Shown here one piece after another: positions 34,345 to 46,504 of a stretch of 64,000 bases of DNA. Below the pieces are notes generated by a model, which had not been told where the DNA came from, did not search any database, and saw only the letters and a program-made list of their open reading frames with translations. Numbering within the stretch: the first letter of the stretch is position 1; each line of letters begins with the position of its first letter. The translations under genes and the position numbers were made by a program. Location of the stretch: the NCBI RefSeq assembly GCF_002288925.2, contig NW_022098045.1, forward strand, positions 1,996,237 to 2,060,236, read 5' to 3'. This DNA comes from Delphinapterus leucas. Taxonomy: Eukaryota; Chordata; Mammalia; Artiodactyla; Monodontidae.

Positions 34345-34960
34345 GCCAACATTTTTTGAAGGCTTACTATGTGCTGGGAACTGTACTATGTGCTTTGCAT
34401 GAATTATCCAATTAAATCCTCCCCACCAAGGGACCTCCCTGGTGGTGCAGTGGTTAAGAATCCGCCTGCCAATGCAGGGGACACGGGTTTGAGTCCTGGT
34501 CTGGGAAGATCCCACATGCCGTGGAGCAACTAAGCCTGTGCACCACAACTACTGAGCCTGCACTCTACAGCCCACGAGCCACAACTACTGAGCCCACGTG
34601 CCACAATTACTGAAGCCCGTGTGCCTAGAGCCTGTGCTCCGCAACGAGAGAAGCCACCGCAAGGAGCAGCCTGCGCACCGCAACGAAGAGTAGCCGCCAC
34701 TTGCCACAACTAGAGAAAAGCCCGCGCACAGCAACAAAGACCCAACGCAGCCAAAAATAAATAAAATTAAATCTTAAAAAAAAAAATCCTCCCCCAAATA
34801 AGCAATTTAGGGGTTATTTTTCCCTCATTTTCACAGATGAGGAAATTGGGGCTCGAGGGGGTAAATAAATGTGCTCGAGGTCACAGTTGGTAGGTTGTAG
34901 AGCCAAAATCTGAACTGTCAGATTGGCTCCCTGACTGCAAGTACAGATAGACTTGTTTCC
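34345..34960 (+). mobile_element. MIR SINE, split by a CHR SINE
   Basis: Left part 'ggcttactatgtgctgggaa', right part from 34,797: 'tttcacagatgaggaaattg', 'gtcacagttggtag', 'tgaactgtcagattggctcc'. A long-form CHR SINE lies between. Confidence 0.8.
34430..34783 (+). mobile_element. CHR-type SINE, long form
   Basis: Longest form, with four or more 'ccacaactactgagcc'-type blocks and 'caacaaagacccaacgcagc' before the tail. TSD 'aaatcctcccc' at 34,414 and 34,784. It breaks a MIR. Confidence 0.94.
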
Positions 34961-35059
34961 TGAGCGAGGACCTCACAGTAGAATGGGGAAGACAAGACAT
35001 GGGGGGTACAACGGGAAACAGAGGAGTGATTAGCATATAACTTGGAATCTCACAACTCT

Positions 35060-35240
35060 TCCCTCTAACTTAGGTGCTTCACACTCTCACAGTGAATGAC
35101 CTCCTCCCCCTCCAACATTCTCCCTTCACTAACATCTTCAGTGGCTCACTAAGAATACAGTATTTTATGATCTTTGTTGTCATATGTCCAGAACAGCCCC
35201 TGGCAAATAGTAGGTTTTATTAAATATGTGTTGAATTAGT
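35060..35240 (+). mobile_element. L2 3' end, sense
   Basis: It ends 'cctggcaaatagtaggtttt' and 'taaatatgtgttgaatt', the standard L2 3' terminus. Upstream is weak. Confidence 0.55.
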
Positions 35241-35244
35241 TTTA

Positions 35245-37180
35245 AGACACAGAATAATATTTTAATCTATATGCCTTTTGGGGTCAAAGGGTGATATTTA
35301 GAATAACAGCAAGGAGGAGCCTAAACTGCCTTATCATGGGTTGCTCCTTTGGATAGAAGTGCAGAAAACTATGATTTAAATTACAAATATTACCTAAGAG
35401 GGATAACACATTGAACAATAATTGGCCACTGAAATTATTGCTAAAATAGAATTTTTAGTTTTACCATCAGAGTCTGAAAGAGCCTCAGGTGAAATGACAC
35501 AGGAGGAGTTATGATGATGAACGATAATAAAGACTCTGGGTAACAGGAAAGGAGAGAAGAGCTTGGCAAAAGAGAAACAAGCTTAGGAAAATTATTTTAC
35601 CCATGACTTTATTGTTTCTGGTTTCATATAATTATCATGTGTTTCAAGACAGGGCTGAAATTCTGTAACATATGAAATTGAAAGCCCTTCCCCATAAGGT
35701 TCACTCTCTGTTAAATTTCCGTCTTTGACATACAATATATTATCTAACCTTCTTCTCTTAGCCCCTACCAAGAAACCAAAGCAGTTCTCAGACCTGTGCG
35801 TTCCCATTAGCACCGAAAATTGCTTATCTGGGGAAACAGCAACATCTCCCCCGCACTCCACCTTCCTGGATTTATTTTCCTTAGTATTCAAGAGCTGGAC
35901 CCCTCCAATCTGTAAGTAAAAGCTACATACTACCCAGAACTCATTTGCCAAGACGTCTGATTTTATTGTTAGAAACTGGCAGGCTATCCCACACTTGCAG
36001 GTCTAATTCTACCTCAAAAGACTACTGTTCTCATACAGACACTGTCTCACAAGTAGCACCTAGCGCACTGCTTTTGCCTTTTGGTTAAATCAAAAATCAT
36101 GTTATCCAATCCCAAGACAGTCACATAAATAACACCTTATGAGAAAGAAAGTCTGTAAGGAATATATTCTGGATTCAGGTACTGGGATATTTGGCAAAAG
36201 CTTGGACTTGTGGTGAAACTGGGAATGAAATATGGATAGTATTTGATTTTTGGCTAATTGAAGCCTAGGGAAATCAATCCCAGAATCTCCAACTATTATA
36301 AGCATACCTGAAATGGGTGGAAAAGCCTAGGCAAGTACAGACTGGTAAAGCCAGAGTTAGGTTTAGTGTCACTTGATCAATTTCACTAATACCATTGTCT
36401 TCCTGTTTATCAAGGCACCTACCCATTTTATTTCAAAGGCCAAGATAACAGAATTCATCAAAAACATGCATTAGAGAACTTATCATACATATATATTTTT
36501 TCACTCAGATTGTTAAAATGCACCTTTCTCCTCTTTCCAACTCTAATTTTTCTTAAAGTTCAGTCCAAGTAAACATGCTCTAAGGTTTTAGGGGAACATT
36601 TTCTCACTAAACTCAGACCATTTTGCACACAGAAAAAGAAGTGTAATTCAAAACACTGGGTCTCTTCTTTATTTGGTTTCATGGCTGCCTAGGGAATAAA
36701 AAAAAGCCATGCTACAAATGTTTATTTCCTGCACTGATGAATCACAATGTCATATTGTTAAGTGAATGGTGAAATCCATATTAATTAATGGTTAAAAGGC
36801 AAAGACAAACTAAAAATCCTCAATAATATTATTGTTAATGTTCAACTCCATAAAATACATCAGAAATATAAGGGATGATTCTGAAGAGTAGACTGTCTTA
36901 ATTAAGATTCAGTTGTTCAGTGTTTATAAACATGTGAATTCCTTTTAAGTTTGACTTACATTTCTTTCCTTTACTTGTCAATATACTGTACTACATAATG
37001 ATTTAAGCAGCCATATACTGCTTTTAATCCCAAAGAAGATGTACTATTAGCATAAAATGTAGTATTTTTGAGTGCTTTAATTCAGAACTATTTTTGTTTA
37101 GTTTTTTTTTTTGTTTTTTTTTTTTTCAGATCTCCACACTGAATCCAATTTCTTAAGTCTGTACTGCCTGAGCCACCATG
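35245..37180. other. Unassigned, with one long open frame
   Basis: About 1.9 kb with no recognised repeat. The minus strand is open from just after a TAG near 36,020 to TAA at 35,592 (about 135-140 codons). It contains FSVLMGTHRS and KRRRLDNILYVK but lacks an ATG near its start. A splice-acceptor-like 'cttttacttacag' lies within it at about 35,920. I do not recognise the peptide. See findings. Confidence 0.4.
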
Positions 37181-37186
37181 TGGGTC

Positions 37187-37234
37187 ATTTTTCTTCATTC
37201 TAATACTATTAGAATGTATTAGAATGAGAAAAAT
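37187..37234. repeat. Inverted repeat (19-bp stem)
   Basis: Left arm 37,187-37,206 and right arm 37,216-37,234 are complementary over 19 pairs with one bulged T. The loop is 9 bases. The arms read 'cattctaatac' against 'gtattagaatg'. A third partial copy of 'taatactatt' follows at 37,241. Confidence 0.8.
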
Positions 37235-37257
37235 CATTCCTAATACTATTGAAACTT

Positions 37258-37782
37258 GTACTAGTCAGTGTTTTCCAGAGAAACAGAACCAATAGGAGAC
37301 ATTTTTAAAATTTATATTTGTATTTTTATTGCATAAAGAGATTTATTATAAGGAATTGATTCACATGATTACAAAGGTTAAGAAGTCCCAAGATCTGCAG
37401 TCAGCCGGAAACTCAAAAGAGCTGATGGTGTTAGTTCCAGTCTGAAATCTGGTAGACTTGAGACCAAGAGGAGCCGATCTTTCAATTCAAGTACAAAGAC
37501 TAAGAAAGGAAAAAAGACCAACGTCCCAGCTCAGCACTCAGCCAGGAAAACTTCCCTGTTATTCTTGGGAAGGTCAGTCTTTTTATTCTATTCAGGCCTT
37601 TAGACTGAATGAGGGCCACCCACATTAGGGAGGGCAACCTGCTTTATTCAGTCTACTGACTTCAATTGTTAATCTCATCAAAAAAAACACCCTCACAGAT
37701 ACAAACAGAATATGTTTGACCAAATATCTGGGTACCCTTGTGGCCCAGTCAAGTTGACACACAAAATTAACCATAACATAAT
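37258..37782 (-). mobile_element. LTR-like mammalian repeat, antisense copy
   Basis: Reverse-orientation relative of 6,538-7,013: 'tccagagaaacagaaccaat' left, 'gagggccacccacattaggg', 'aatatctgggtaccc', 'cagtcaagttgacaca' right. About 525 bases, more complete than the 6.5-kb copy. No internal sequence. Confidence 0.65.
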
Positions 37783-37784
37783 TT

Positions 37785-38740
37785 GAGCATATCCTTTAGT
37801 TTGGCTATTTTTCTTCTCCAAATTCTGACTCTCCGGGCATAGGGAAGGAAAATGGAAGGGGGCCACACAGGAACCACAACTCAGGATGGTCTTCCTGGTC
37901 CTTAATCTTAGGAAACCATGTGAAAACAGTTTCCACCATTTTTAAACATTCTCAGTATCAGTTCTGCTGAGTTTTTGCCTTTTCTACAGAACATAAAATG
38001 CTTCCTCACCTACCCATTTACGCCACCAATGGCATAGGCACCCAGAGGGTTTGACCTGCATAAGTTTCATTACATGATTGGTTCCTTGAGCTGATCTTAC
38101 CAGCCTCTATGAAGACTCTCTCAATTATCTCCTCTTGTTCCCAACCAAGCAGAACAATCTGAACAATCCAACCCATTCAGGGCCTCCTAATAATTATAAC
38201 AATTATGTGCACGCATTCTACCTTTGGGGTCTGTTTTTATTTTTATAGTCAAAGATATATCTATTCTTTAATTTGCCCCCAAATTAAAGATTCCACCATA
38301 GTGCTGATGCCTGATACAATTAATCTAATAGTGCTTTTCTGATCAATTTTCTTGCATTAAGTGAAATGCCTTTAAATGTCTCAAAAAAATAGGATATGAA
38401 TAACAAACAATAGCCTAGAAATTATCATTTTGAGAAAGAAAAGAACTTAGAGTCACTAAGAACCAAAATCAAGAGTTCTTATTCTACATTTACATGAAAA
38501 AAAAGTTTGTTGCTTATTTCTATATATTAATGATACCAAGAAGCCTTTCTGCTCTCACTAAATGTAAATGATGCAATCTGTATGATTCCATTGGATAAAA
38601 TTCATCTGAATGGTAATACATTACATAAGGCTGAAATTGAACAAAAGAGGGAAGGCACCACTGTCAGCTCCTCCATGGTTTAGAACCCCATTCTTTTCTC
38701 AGATTCATAGCTGTTCCTAACACTCACATCATGCTTCTGT
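37785..38740. other. Unassigned intergenic sequence
   Basis: No feature recognised. Confidence 0.45.
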
Positions 38741-38744
38741 ATAT

Positions 38745-38945
38745 CAACAACTCTTCCAAACACTTTACATCTATCAGCTCATTTATCTTCAGAACAATTC
38801 TATGAGATAAATTATTTTCATTCCTATTTCACATGTGAGGCAAAAGAGGCACAGAGAGGTTAAGTAATTCATGTAAGTCACACAGAGAGTTTGTATAAGA
38901 GATGAGACTCAACCCAGGGAGTATGGTTGCAAAGTATATGATATT
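38745..38945 (+). mobile_element. MIR SINE
   Basis: 'catctatcagctcatttatc', 'cagaacaattctatgagata', 'gaggcacagagaggttaagt' and 'gtcacacagag' follow MIR closely. Confidence 0.85.
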
Positions 38946-40815
38946 AGCCATACTGCATATTCCCTTTCTATCATGTACCACACATGGTAGCTCTAGTCTA
39001 ACATATAATCCAAGTTAGGCTACCAGCTTTGATCTGTATATGAAATATCAGCAAAGTTTCATTTCCTTCTTAATTTTTAGATAAAGAGTAAGTATAAGCA
39101 GAAATTAAATATTTTCTTTCTGTACTCCATCATTTTATCCTTGGGAGCATGCACCCCTTCTGGAGTCCTCTGGCTAAGATATCTGGCCCATCTTCATCTC
39201 CACAACACTCTTGCTACCTGTGAAATTCCTTGAATTCCTGTTTTGGAAACTCTGAAACATTTTAGTCTTTTCTCTCCTTGATTTTTACTATTCATATAAC
39301 CAAAACTCTTCCAGCATTTATGCATTTCCTTTAAAAAAACCCAACTTGGAGAAGTGTGAGAGGGGAGGTGGAACTAACCAATGCTTCCTGAATGCTGTCC
39401 ATTTTGTGTATTATAACTCATTAATTTCATAAGCATTTGGCCAATCAAAACAAGCCTTTATAAATTAAGCAAAATCTGTCATTTTTCTCATCCTCTGTTC
39501 GTATCTTTAATCAATAATTCTCTTGATTCTTACATAAACTTCCTGGTTTTAAGATTTTTTAAATTTTTTTGAGATAAAATTTGGTGAATTTCACCTACCA
39601 ACTCCTTGATTTGCTCTTGACACTGCTTCCCAGATTTCAAATAAATGGAAATAACTTCAGGGTCTCTGCTCACTTCACAATGATCCCATTTCTTTAAGAA
39701 CTGCTCACCACACCATACACACACCCCACCCCTCCCATGCACACACAAGTGACCTTGACTAGGCTAAATATATTTTTCTTAGCAATTTGGAATAAAGGTT
39801 CAGAGACAGCTAATTAGCTTCTACCATATGACAGGAACCAAGATAATTCCAGCTTGAGAACTGGGGGTAGCCATCTACCCCCATGCACACAAAGAAGCAG
39901 ATAATTCCAGTTGATAGAAAAGAATAAAGCAGTATGGTGAGCAAATCAGAGACTAGAGACTGAAGAGAAAAAACTGTTGCCTGGGACAGAGATTTATTTT
40001 TTAATTCCTATCCCAGCAGGCTATAAATTCAGATATTTTGGGGTTCCATGAGATACCTAAATATCTTTCCAACAAATACTTTTTCTTGATGTTGTTGACT
40101 TTTTAAATTACCTCAAATTAGTTTCTTTTTTCATTAAAAATGAATGTAATACTGTGTTTCCAATTTACCCCTAAAGACTATTTATGTCAATTCATGGCCT
40201 AACAAGGCCACTTCCGTATCAGCTACAAAAAATGCACTTTAGCAGAAATTCCACCCAATACGTGCTGACATGCTATAATTAACCCAATCCATTAGCACGA
40301 TCAGTGACTGGCAGTATACAAAAGATGACACTCAGTTACCCTCAAAGTTGCCAGGATACGCAGTGGTTTAAGGAAGAAAGAACATTTAACAAAAAGAGAA
40401 AAACCAATATGACCAAACTGTGATGAAGATGGAGAGTGGCAGGTGTGTTAAGAATTATTCAAAGCTTCATTAGTAATTCAGGACTGTATCCTACAACCAG
40501 AGAGAATGCAGTATAGGCTGAATTATACTGTAGTAACCCCCAAATCCCAGTGGCTTAAGGAAAAAAACTTTATTTTTCATTCATTTATTTTTCATTCATG
40601 CTATATGTCTATTGCGGGTTGATAGGGACTCTTCTCCCCAAAGCCACTCAAAAATCCAGGCTGAAGGAAACTTGACTGACTTGTAACTTCACCATGGGGA
40701 ATGTGCTCACAGCACAGACCTCACAGCAGAGTAAAGGCATTTGGTGAGTTAGACTCTAGTTTCTCTCTTCTTTTGTCTAAAACTGACATGTCACTTCTGC
40801 CCACAGTCAATTGGC
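38946..40815. other. Unassigned intergenic sequence
   Basis: 1.9 kb without a recognised repeat. A minus frame of 72 codons (39,530-39,748) containing KELVGEIHQILSQKN looks helix-like but short, and I cannot place it in any family. Confidence 0.4.
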
Positions 40816-40819
40816 CAGA

Positions 40820-41285
40820 ACTAGTCCCATAGCCTTCCTAACTCCAGGAGGCTGATAAATGTTAGGGAGCAGTTGGAGGGTTTGGTGAGCATCCTTGTCT
40901 CTCCCACAAGTCAGATGAACAGATTTGAATTTTTTAAAGATCCCTTGTCTGCTGAGTAAAGAGTAGGAACCAACATAGATGTGACGAAACCAGACAATCG
41001 TTGAGGTCCAAAAGGAGTGAGAAATGATAGTGGTTTGTAATGAAGGTGAAGAAAAATACAAAGATCTGATATACGTTTTGGATGTAAAGTTGATAAACTT
41101 GGACACTTGGATTGTAGAAGTTGAGGGACAGGGAAGAACCAAGTATAACTTGTAAGTTCCTGAAATGAGCAACTGAATAAGTGGTAGAAAAGAGATTTTT
41201 GAGGGGCAAAATGAATTAGTTTCAGAAAATGTAAATCTTAATTGCCTGGAGACATCCAAGTAAAAGTGTCAAGTTCTTTATAAGA
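40820..41285 (-). mobile_element. L2 LINE fragment, antisense
   Basis: The minus strand is open for 150 codons (41,259 to 40,807), starting DVSRQLRFTFSE. This follows the L2 RT segment just before the C-terminus. On the plus strand 'gagacatccaagtaaaagtg' and 'tcctgaaatgagcaactgaa' match the other antisense L2 copies. The long frame is chance survival, not a gene. Confidence 0.65.
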
Positions 41286-41453
41286 TAAAGTCATCTCTTT
41301 AGGTAACTTCTCATTAATTTATTAAATAGAATATATGTTTAGTAAATTATTTTCTTTAAGATTAATGGTGTTGAATTTGGTATTATTCAAATGCAGTCAA
41401 TTCAATAAATATTATCTGAATATGTTTAAGTATTCTATGAAATCTTGGGGCTC

Positions 41454-41665
41454 TTTTTTTTATTTTTTTTTTTCTGTACGCAGGCCTCTCACTGTTGTGG
41501 CCTCTCCCGTTGTGGAGCACACGCTCTGGACGCGCAGGCTCAGCGGCCATGGCTCACGGGCCCAGCCGCTCCGCAGCATGTGGGATCTTCCCGGACCGGG
41601 GCACGAACCCGTGTCCCCAGCATCGGCAGGCGGACTCTCAACCACTGCGCCACCAGGGAAGCCCC
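41454..41665 (-). mobile_element. CHR-type SINE (~205 bp form), antisense
   Basis: Complete, high identity to the other short-form copies, with a T-run interrupted by A. TSD 'ggggctctt' at 41,447 and 41,666. Its several overlapping open frames are SINE artefacts. Confidence 0.95.
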
Positions 41666-41675
41666 GGGGCTCTTA

Positions 41676-42390
41676 TTTTAATTGCTTCATTGAGCATACT
41701 TTCTACTTTCTAGAAGCTAAAAACTAACATGCTCTCAGTATAAACAGTATAAAGTGCTACACAAATAGTAAATAGCATTTTTATAATAATAATAATTGTA
41801 CTTAACTCAGAATAAAGAATAGTAAAAAAGGGCCAAGATAACTTTATGAAATGTTATACCTCAGTGGGAAGATAATGTCTAAAGTGTTCAGTAGCTCAAT
41901 TTTACTATCTTCACACACACGGAAAACTTCATTGTGATGGAGGAAAAGAAGGAAACTAGGAGTCAGGAAATCTGAGTCTTAGACTTGGCTATACTGCTAA
42001 ACATTTATCACTTTAGCATTAATTTACCTGAATCTCAGTACTTTTTTCTATAGTATGGGCGTAAGAAAGGGATGACATGGCCTGGATCAGTCTTTTCTGA
42101 ACACTAATCAACAGATTACAAGTGGCTGATAAGTAAACTCTACTCATGTGACAAAATGAGGGGAAAATTAATAATGTAATTTTTCATGAACAAAACTTAT
42201 TTTATAGAAAGGATTATCCTACATAGTGATAATATATATTTCTTAATTTTTTACCATGAAACTTCTTTTATGAAATGATGGCTACAGTAAGTATAAATTT
42301 TCCTTTTGTTTTCTTAATTAGAAAATTAAAAGTTCTTAATCCTATTACAGTCCTCAATTTTATAAATGATATTCATACATGAACCTCTGC
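41676..42390 (+). other. Unassigned, with a MIR fragment
   Basis: 41,940-42,080 reads as a decayed MIR 5' part ('gaaactaggagtcaggaaat', 'cacttt-agc-ttaatttacc' order). The rest is AT-rich and unassigned. Confidence 0.45.
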
Positions 42391-42394
42391 TTCT

Positions 42395-44530
42395 AGCTGA
42401 AGAAATAGCAGTGACTGAATTTACCCTCCCACATTAAACAACTAGAAAACTAGACAAAATATATCAACAAATGCCTTCAGACACTGGACAACAGACAGTG
42501 CAGGACTGTGGCCTCCGACAGAATAGAAATGAATGAAATAAGTCCTAGTTTCCTGCCTCAGCATAGGGAGAGGAAAGCACAAACAGAGTCCCACCATCTC
42601 ACTAAGTTGAGGAAATAGAGATCAGAATATGAGAAGGTAAAAGTATTTAGAATGTGTGGGGCACAGCACATAAGAGGAGGGAGTTCCTTTTGAATCTTTT
42701 GTTGAGTATCGGTCTGTGCCCACAAGGAGTCACACTCCACAATGTGGGGTAAAGGACCACCAAAAAGGGGACTTCTCTGGTGGTGCAGTGGTTGAGTCTG
42801 CCTGCCAGTGCAAGGGACATGTGTTTGAGCCCTGTTCTGGAAGGATCCTACATGCCGCGGAGCAACTAAGCCCATGTACCACAACTACTGAGCCTGCACT
42901 CTAAAGCCTGCAAGCCACAACTACTGAGCCCCCATGCCACAACTACTGAAGCCCACATGCCTAGAGCCTGTGCTCTGCAACAAGAGAAGCCACCACAATG
43001 AGAAGCTCGCACACCACAAAGAAGAGTAGACCCTGCTCGCCACAACTAGAGAAGCCCATGCACAGCAATGAAGACCCAACGCAGCCAAAAGTTAATTAAT
43101 TAATTTTTAAAAAAGATTTAAAAAAAAGAGAAGAACCACCAAAAAGCAGTGCGCCAAACAATCAAACAATTCCCAGATCTCACCCGGCACTAGGAATGAT
43201 TTTTGGCTCACAAGACAAACTGGAAAGATTTCATAATAAAGGGGGCCATTGGTAGAGTCCTCAGAAGTATATCTTTATAGCTTTAGTCTATAGACTACTC
43301 TATTTGTTTAAAGACTACTCTTAGACATGTCCAAACAAAGCTTAAAAGCAAGACTTAACTGGGTCAAACAGATTCCAAGTACTTACCTGCCTTCCAGAAC
43401 AAAGCCCCAAAATATTTAAAAGAATACAACAAAATCCAGCAGCCAACAACAAAAAATGCACAATGTCTGACATCAGAACAAAAATTACCAGGCATGAAAA
43501 GAAGCAGAAAAATACAGCCCATAAGAAGGAAAAATACAAATCAGTAGAAACAAATCCAAAAATAAGAGAGTTAATGGAATTAGCAGACAGATACATTATA
43601 ACAGTTACATAACAGTTATTTTAAATTTGTTCCATATCAGGAATATAGAGGAAAAACATAAACATTAGGAGGAGAGAAACAGAAGATAAAAAGGACCCAA
43701 TTGGTATTTACAGAGATTCTGTAGCCACTTCACAACAGAATACGCATGAATCACCAGTAACTATATAAAAAACTGCTCAGCATCTTTGGTTGTCAGGATA
43801 ATGCAAATTAAAACCACTAAATGAGATACCACTACACACCCACTGGAATATTTAAAATTTTAAAACCTAACAATATCAACGATCGGTGGTAGAGGTAGAG
43901 GTAGAGCAACCAGTACTCTCATAAATTGCTAGTGAGGATTTAAAATGGTATCACCATTGTGGAAAACAGTCTGCCAGTTTCTCATAGACTTACCATATAG
44001 CTTGGTCATTCTACTCCTAGATATTTAACAAAGAGAAATATACCACTATGTAAAGACTTGTACTTGTTTATGTTCATAGCAGCTTTGTTCATAATAGTCC
44101 AAAACTGGCAACTCAAAAGTCCATCAGCGAGTGAATGAATAGACCAAATTTAGTAAATCCATATGGTGTAATGCCATGCAGTAATAAAAAGGAATGCTCT
44201 CCTGATACATACAACACTGTGGATTAATTTCAAAAATAATATGATGAGAGAAAGAAGCCAGAAAAATCCATTCACATAAATGTCTAGCAAAGGGAAATCT
44301 AATCTATAATGACAAAAAGCAGATTAGTGGTTGTCTGGAGTTGGGGGCTGGTGGAGGAGGGCTGTCTGCAAAGGGGCACAAGGGAATCTTTAGGAGTGCA
44401 GAACTATTCTACAGCTTAATTGTGATGGTGATTACACAAGGCACATAGCTGTCAAAACTCATCAACTATGAGCTTAAGACGTGTAAATTGTACTGAATGT
44501 AAATTACACCTCAATAAAGTATTTTTGTAA
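42395..44530 (+). mobile_element. Old L1/HAL1-like element, split
   Basis: The 5' part (42,395-42,760) has 'ccctcccacattaaacaact' and 'ggacaacagacagtgcagga', as at the start of HAL1/L1ME-type elements. After a SINE it continues with an ORF1-like zone ('aagagagttaatggaattag'). From 43,760 come distal ORF2 words ('aaattaaaaccactaaatga', 'ctactcctagatatttaac', 'ccatatggtgtaatgccatg') and a 3' UTR ending 'acacctcaataaagta'. RT is absent, so it is either a half-L1 or an internally deleted L1. Confidence 0.65.
42767..43131 (+). mobile_element. CHR-type SINE, long form
   Basis: Full long form with 'cacaactagagaagcccatg' and 'gaagacccaacgcagcc' before a TTAAT-type tail. TSD 'aggaccaccaaaaag' left, 'agaaccaccaaaaag' right. 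It interrupts the HAL1/L1 element. Confidence 0.93.
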
Positions 44531-44534
44531 ACAG

Positions 44535-45220
44535 ACATCTGGAGCTCACAGAATACGTAGGAAGACTGAAGAAACAGTATGTGAGACTACACATTGAAGA
44601 ACAATAATTTGCATTTGAAAGGTCATGCAAAGGCAGAGGTAAATTCCAAGTCTGAGGTCATTAAAAGATTACAAGTCATCCTTTCCTTCCTTCACCCCAC
44701 AACACCAACACACACATACACAGACACACACACAACCTAACTGTGGATTCTGCAACTTGGTGAAAGATCAGGGCCTAAGGAGAGGCATGAAGAGTCTATC
44801 AGATATTCCCTAGGGTGGACTAAAGTGATGAAAGTCTAGGAAGTGAGGACTGATATTGAATTTGCTGTTTCCTGTTCTGCATGGAAATTAACACCCCAGC
44901 CGCCTTACCCCAGAATCACCAACAAACCCATTGAAAATCTGTTATTCACAATACTGACACATGAATGGTGCTTTGGAGAAAAAGGGAGATGTTCCCATGG
45001 GTGGAGAGAGGGCAGCAACATTGAGGAAAAGGATAGACAGGGAACAGTAACTGAAGTTAAGATGGAGAAAAAGCTCGGAGCAGAGAGTTCAAGTGTCAGG
45101 AGGAGAATGGAAGCGCCCCCCAAACCTTCCTTGAGAATCCACAAAAATGTTAGGAAGGCATTGGGTTTCCTACTTTATCTGACAGGAGTCTAAGGACTTT
45201 TTTTGATAGAAGGCATGACT
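44535..45220. other. Unassigned intergenic sequence
   Basis: A CA-rich patch near 44,705-44,735. An open frame of 116 codons begins at a GTG at 44,843 and has no recognised motif. Not called. Confidence 0.4.
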
Positions 45221-45224
45221 TCAC

Positions 45225-45425
45225 ATATCTGGAATACTAGGTGACATAAAGTAGCTTATTCGCACAATCTCATTAAATCTTCACAATTGTCCTGTGAGGC
45301 AAGTTATTATTTTCTCTACTTTATAGACAAGGAAACTGACATTCTCAGAGGCTGAGTAATGAATCAAAGGACATAGAGCCAGGATGTAGCTGTGCCACAA
45401 TCTCAGGCTGCCACACACTGGCCCC
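45225..45425 (+). mobile_element. MIR SINE
   Basis: 'ttaaatcttcacaattgtcc', 'tttatagacaaggaaactga', 'cagaggctgagtaa' and 'catagagccaggatg' match MIR. Confidence 0.82.
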
Positions 45426-45477
45426 TTGAAGGGTCCACAGTGACTGAAATCAACAGGTAAATAAATAACTATAGCAG

Positions 45478-46498
45478 TCCCCCCTTATCCACTGGTTTCA
45501 CTTTCCGAGGTTTCAGTTACTTGTAGTCAACTACTGCAGTCCAAAAATATTAAATGGAAAATTCCAGAAATAATGAATTTATAAATTTTAAACTGCATGC
45601 CATTCTGAGTAGAGTGATTAAGTCTCTCTCTTTTTTTTTTATAAATGTATTTATTTATTTATTTTTGGCTGTGTAGGGTCTTTGTTGCTGCATGCGGGCT
45701 TTCTCTAGTTGCAGCTAGCAGGGGCTACTCTTTGTTGTGGTTTGCGGGCTTCTCATTGCGGTGGTTTCTCTTTGCTTTGGAGCACGGGCTCTAGGCACAC
45801 AGGCTTTAGTGGTTGTGGCACGTGGGCTCAGTAGTTGTGGCTCGCAGGCTCTAGAGTGCAGGCTCAGTAGTTGTGGCTCAAGGGCTTAGCTGTTCTGAAG
45901 CATGTGGGATCTTCCCCGACCAGAGCTCGAACCCATGTCCCCTGCATTGGCAGGTGGATTCTTAACCACTGCACCACCAGCAAAGTGAAAGTGATGAAGT
46001 CTCTCGCTCTCCCACTTTTTTTTCCCAGGGTCCCCCACCATCAACATTGTCTGCTCCTGACATCCAGCCAACTACACTGTCATGGTTCAATGATCCAGGA
46101 TTACTCAAAGCAGATGATCCTCTTTCTGACACATTTTCAGGTCAGTAGTAGCCTAACACTAGTCACCATGCCTATACCATTCACCTCACTTCATCTTAGC
46201 ACATAGGTATTTTATCACCTCATTATCACAAGGAGAAGGGTGAGTACAGTATAATAAGATATTTTGAGGAAGACCACATTCACAAAACTTTTATTATAGT
46301 ATATTGTTCTAATTTCTATTTTATTATTAGCTGTTAATCTGTTACTGTGCCTAATTTATAAATTAAACTTTAAGTATGGATGTATAGGAAAAAACATAAG
46401 TATATATATAGGGTTTGGTATTACCCAAGGTTTCAGGCATCCAGCGGAGGTCTTGGAATATATCTCCCATGGATAAGGGCGGGGGGGGGGGACTACTG
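45478..46498 (+). mobile_element. Tigger-like DNA transposon, deleted
   Basis: Left terminal repeat 'cagtccccccttatccactg' and 'tttcactttccgaggtttca'. Right end is its inverted relative ('ggtttcaggcatccagcg' to 'ggactactg'). TA lies at both outer edges, the pogo/Tigger target. Apart from the SINE the element is about 670 bases, too short for a transposase, so it is nonautonomous. The right terminal repeat holds an 11-G run at 46,481-46,491. Confidence 0.82.
45631..45984 (-). mobile_element. CHR-type SINE, long form, antisense
   Basis: T-run, AAAT-complement tail, 'atttttggctgtgtagggtc', repeated 'gttgtggc' blocks, box-B complement 'gagctcgaacccatgtcc', 'cactgcaccaccag'. TSD 'agtgattaagtctctctc' left, 'agtgatgaagtctctcgctc' right, both Tigger sequence. 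Confidence 0.93.
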
Positions 46499-46504
46499 TA
46501 TAAG

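Noticed and set aside
34430..34783. CRISPR-like spaced repeats ('ccacaactactgagcc' blocks)
   Set aside because: The blocks are internal duplications of the long-form SINE in a mammalian genome and recur identically placed in every long-form copy.
39530..39748. 72-codon minus-strand frame with a helix-like C-terminus
   Set aside because: Too short and unsupported; I could not connect it to a known protein or repeat.
40807..41259. 150-codon minus-strand frame, the longest gap-free frame
   Set aside because: It lies in an antisense L2 and follows L2 reverse-transcriptase text in a decayed form; there is no independent coding signal.
41335..41727. Long overlapping open frames over SINEs (also at 7,123, 11,444, 48,317, 52,515, 53,702 and 54,722), many reading WPLPL and AHGPSRS
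   Set aside because: The same peptides recur at every ~205-bp SINE because the SINE is GC-rich and stop-poor in several frames. They are element artefacts, not genes.
44843..45193. 116-codon plus-strand frame
   Set aside because: It starts at GTG, which does not normally start mammalian proteins, and has no family resemblance.
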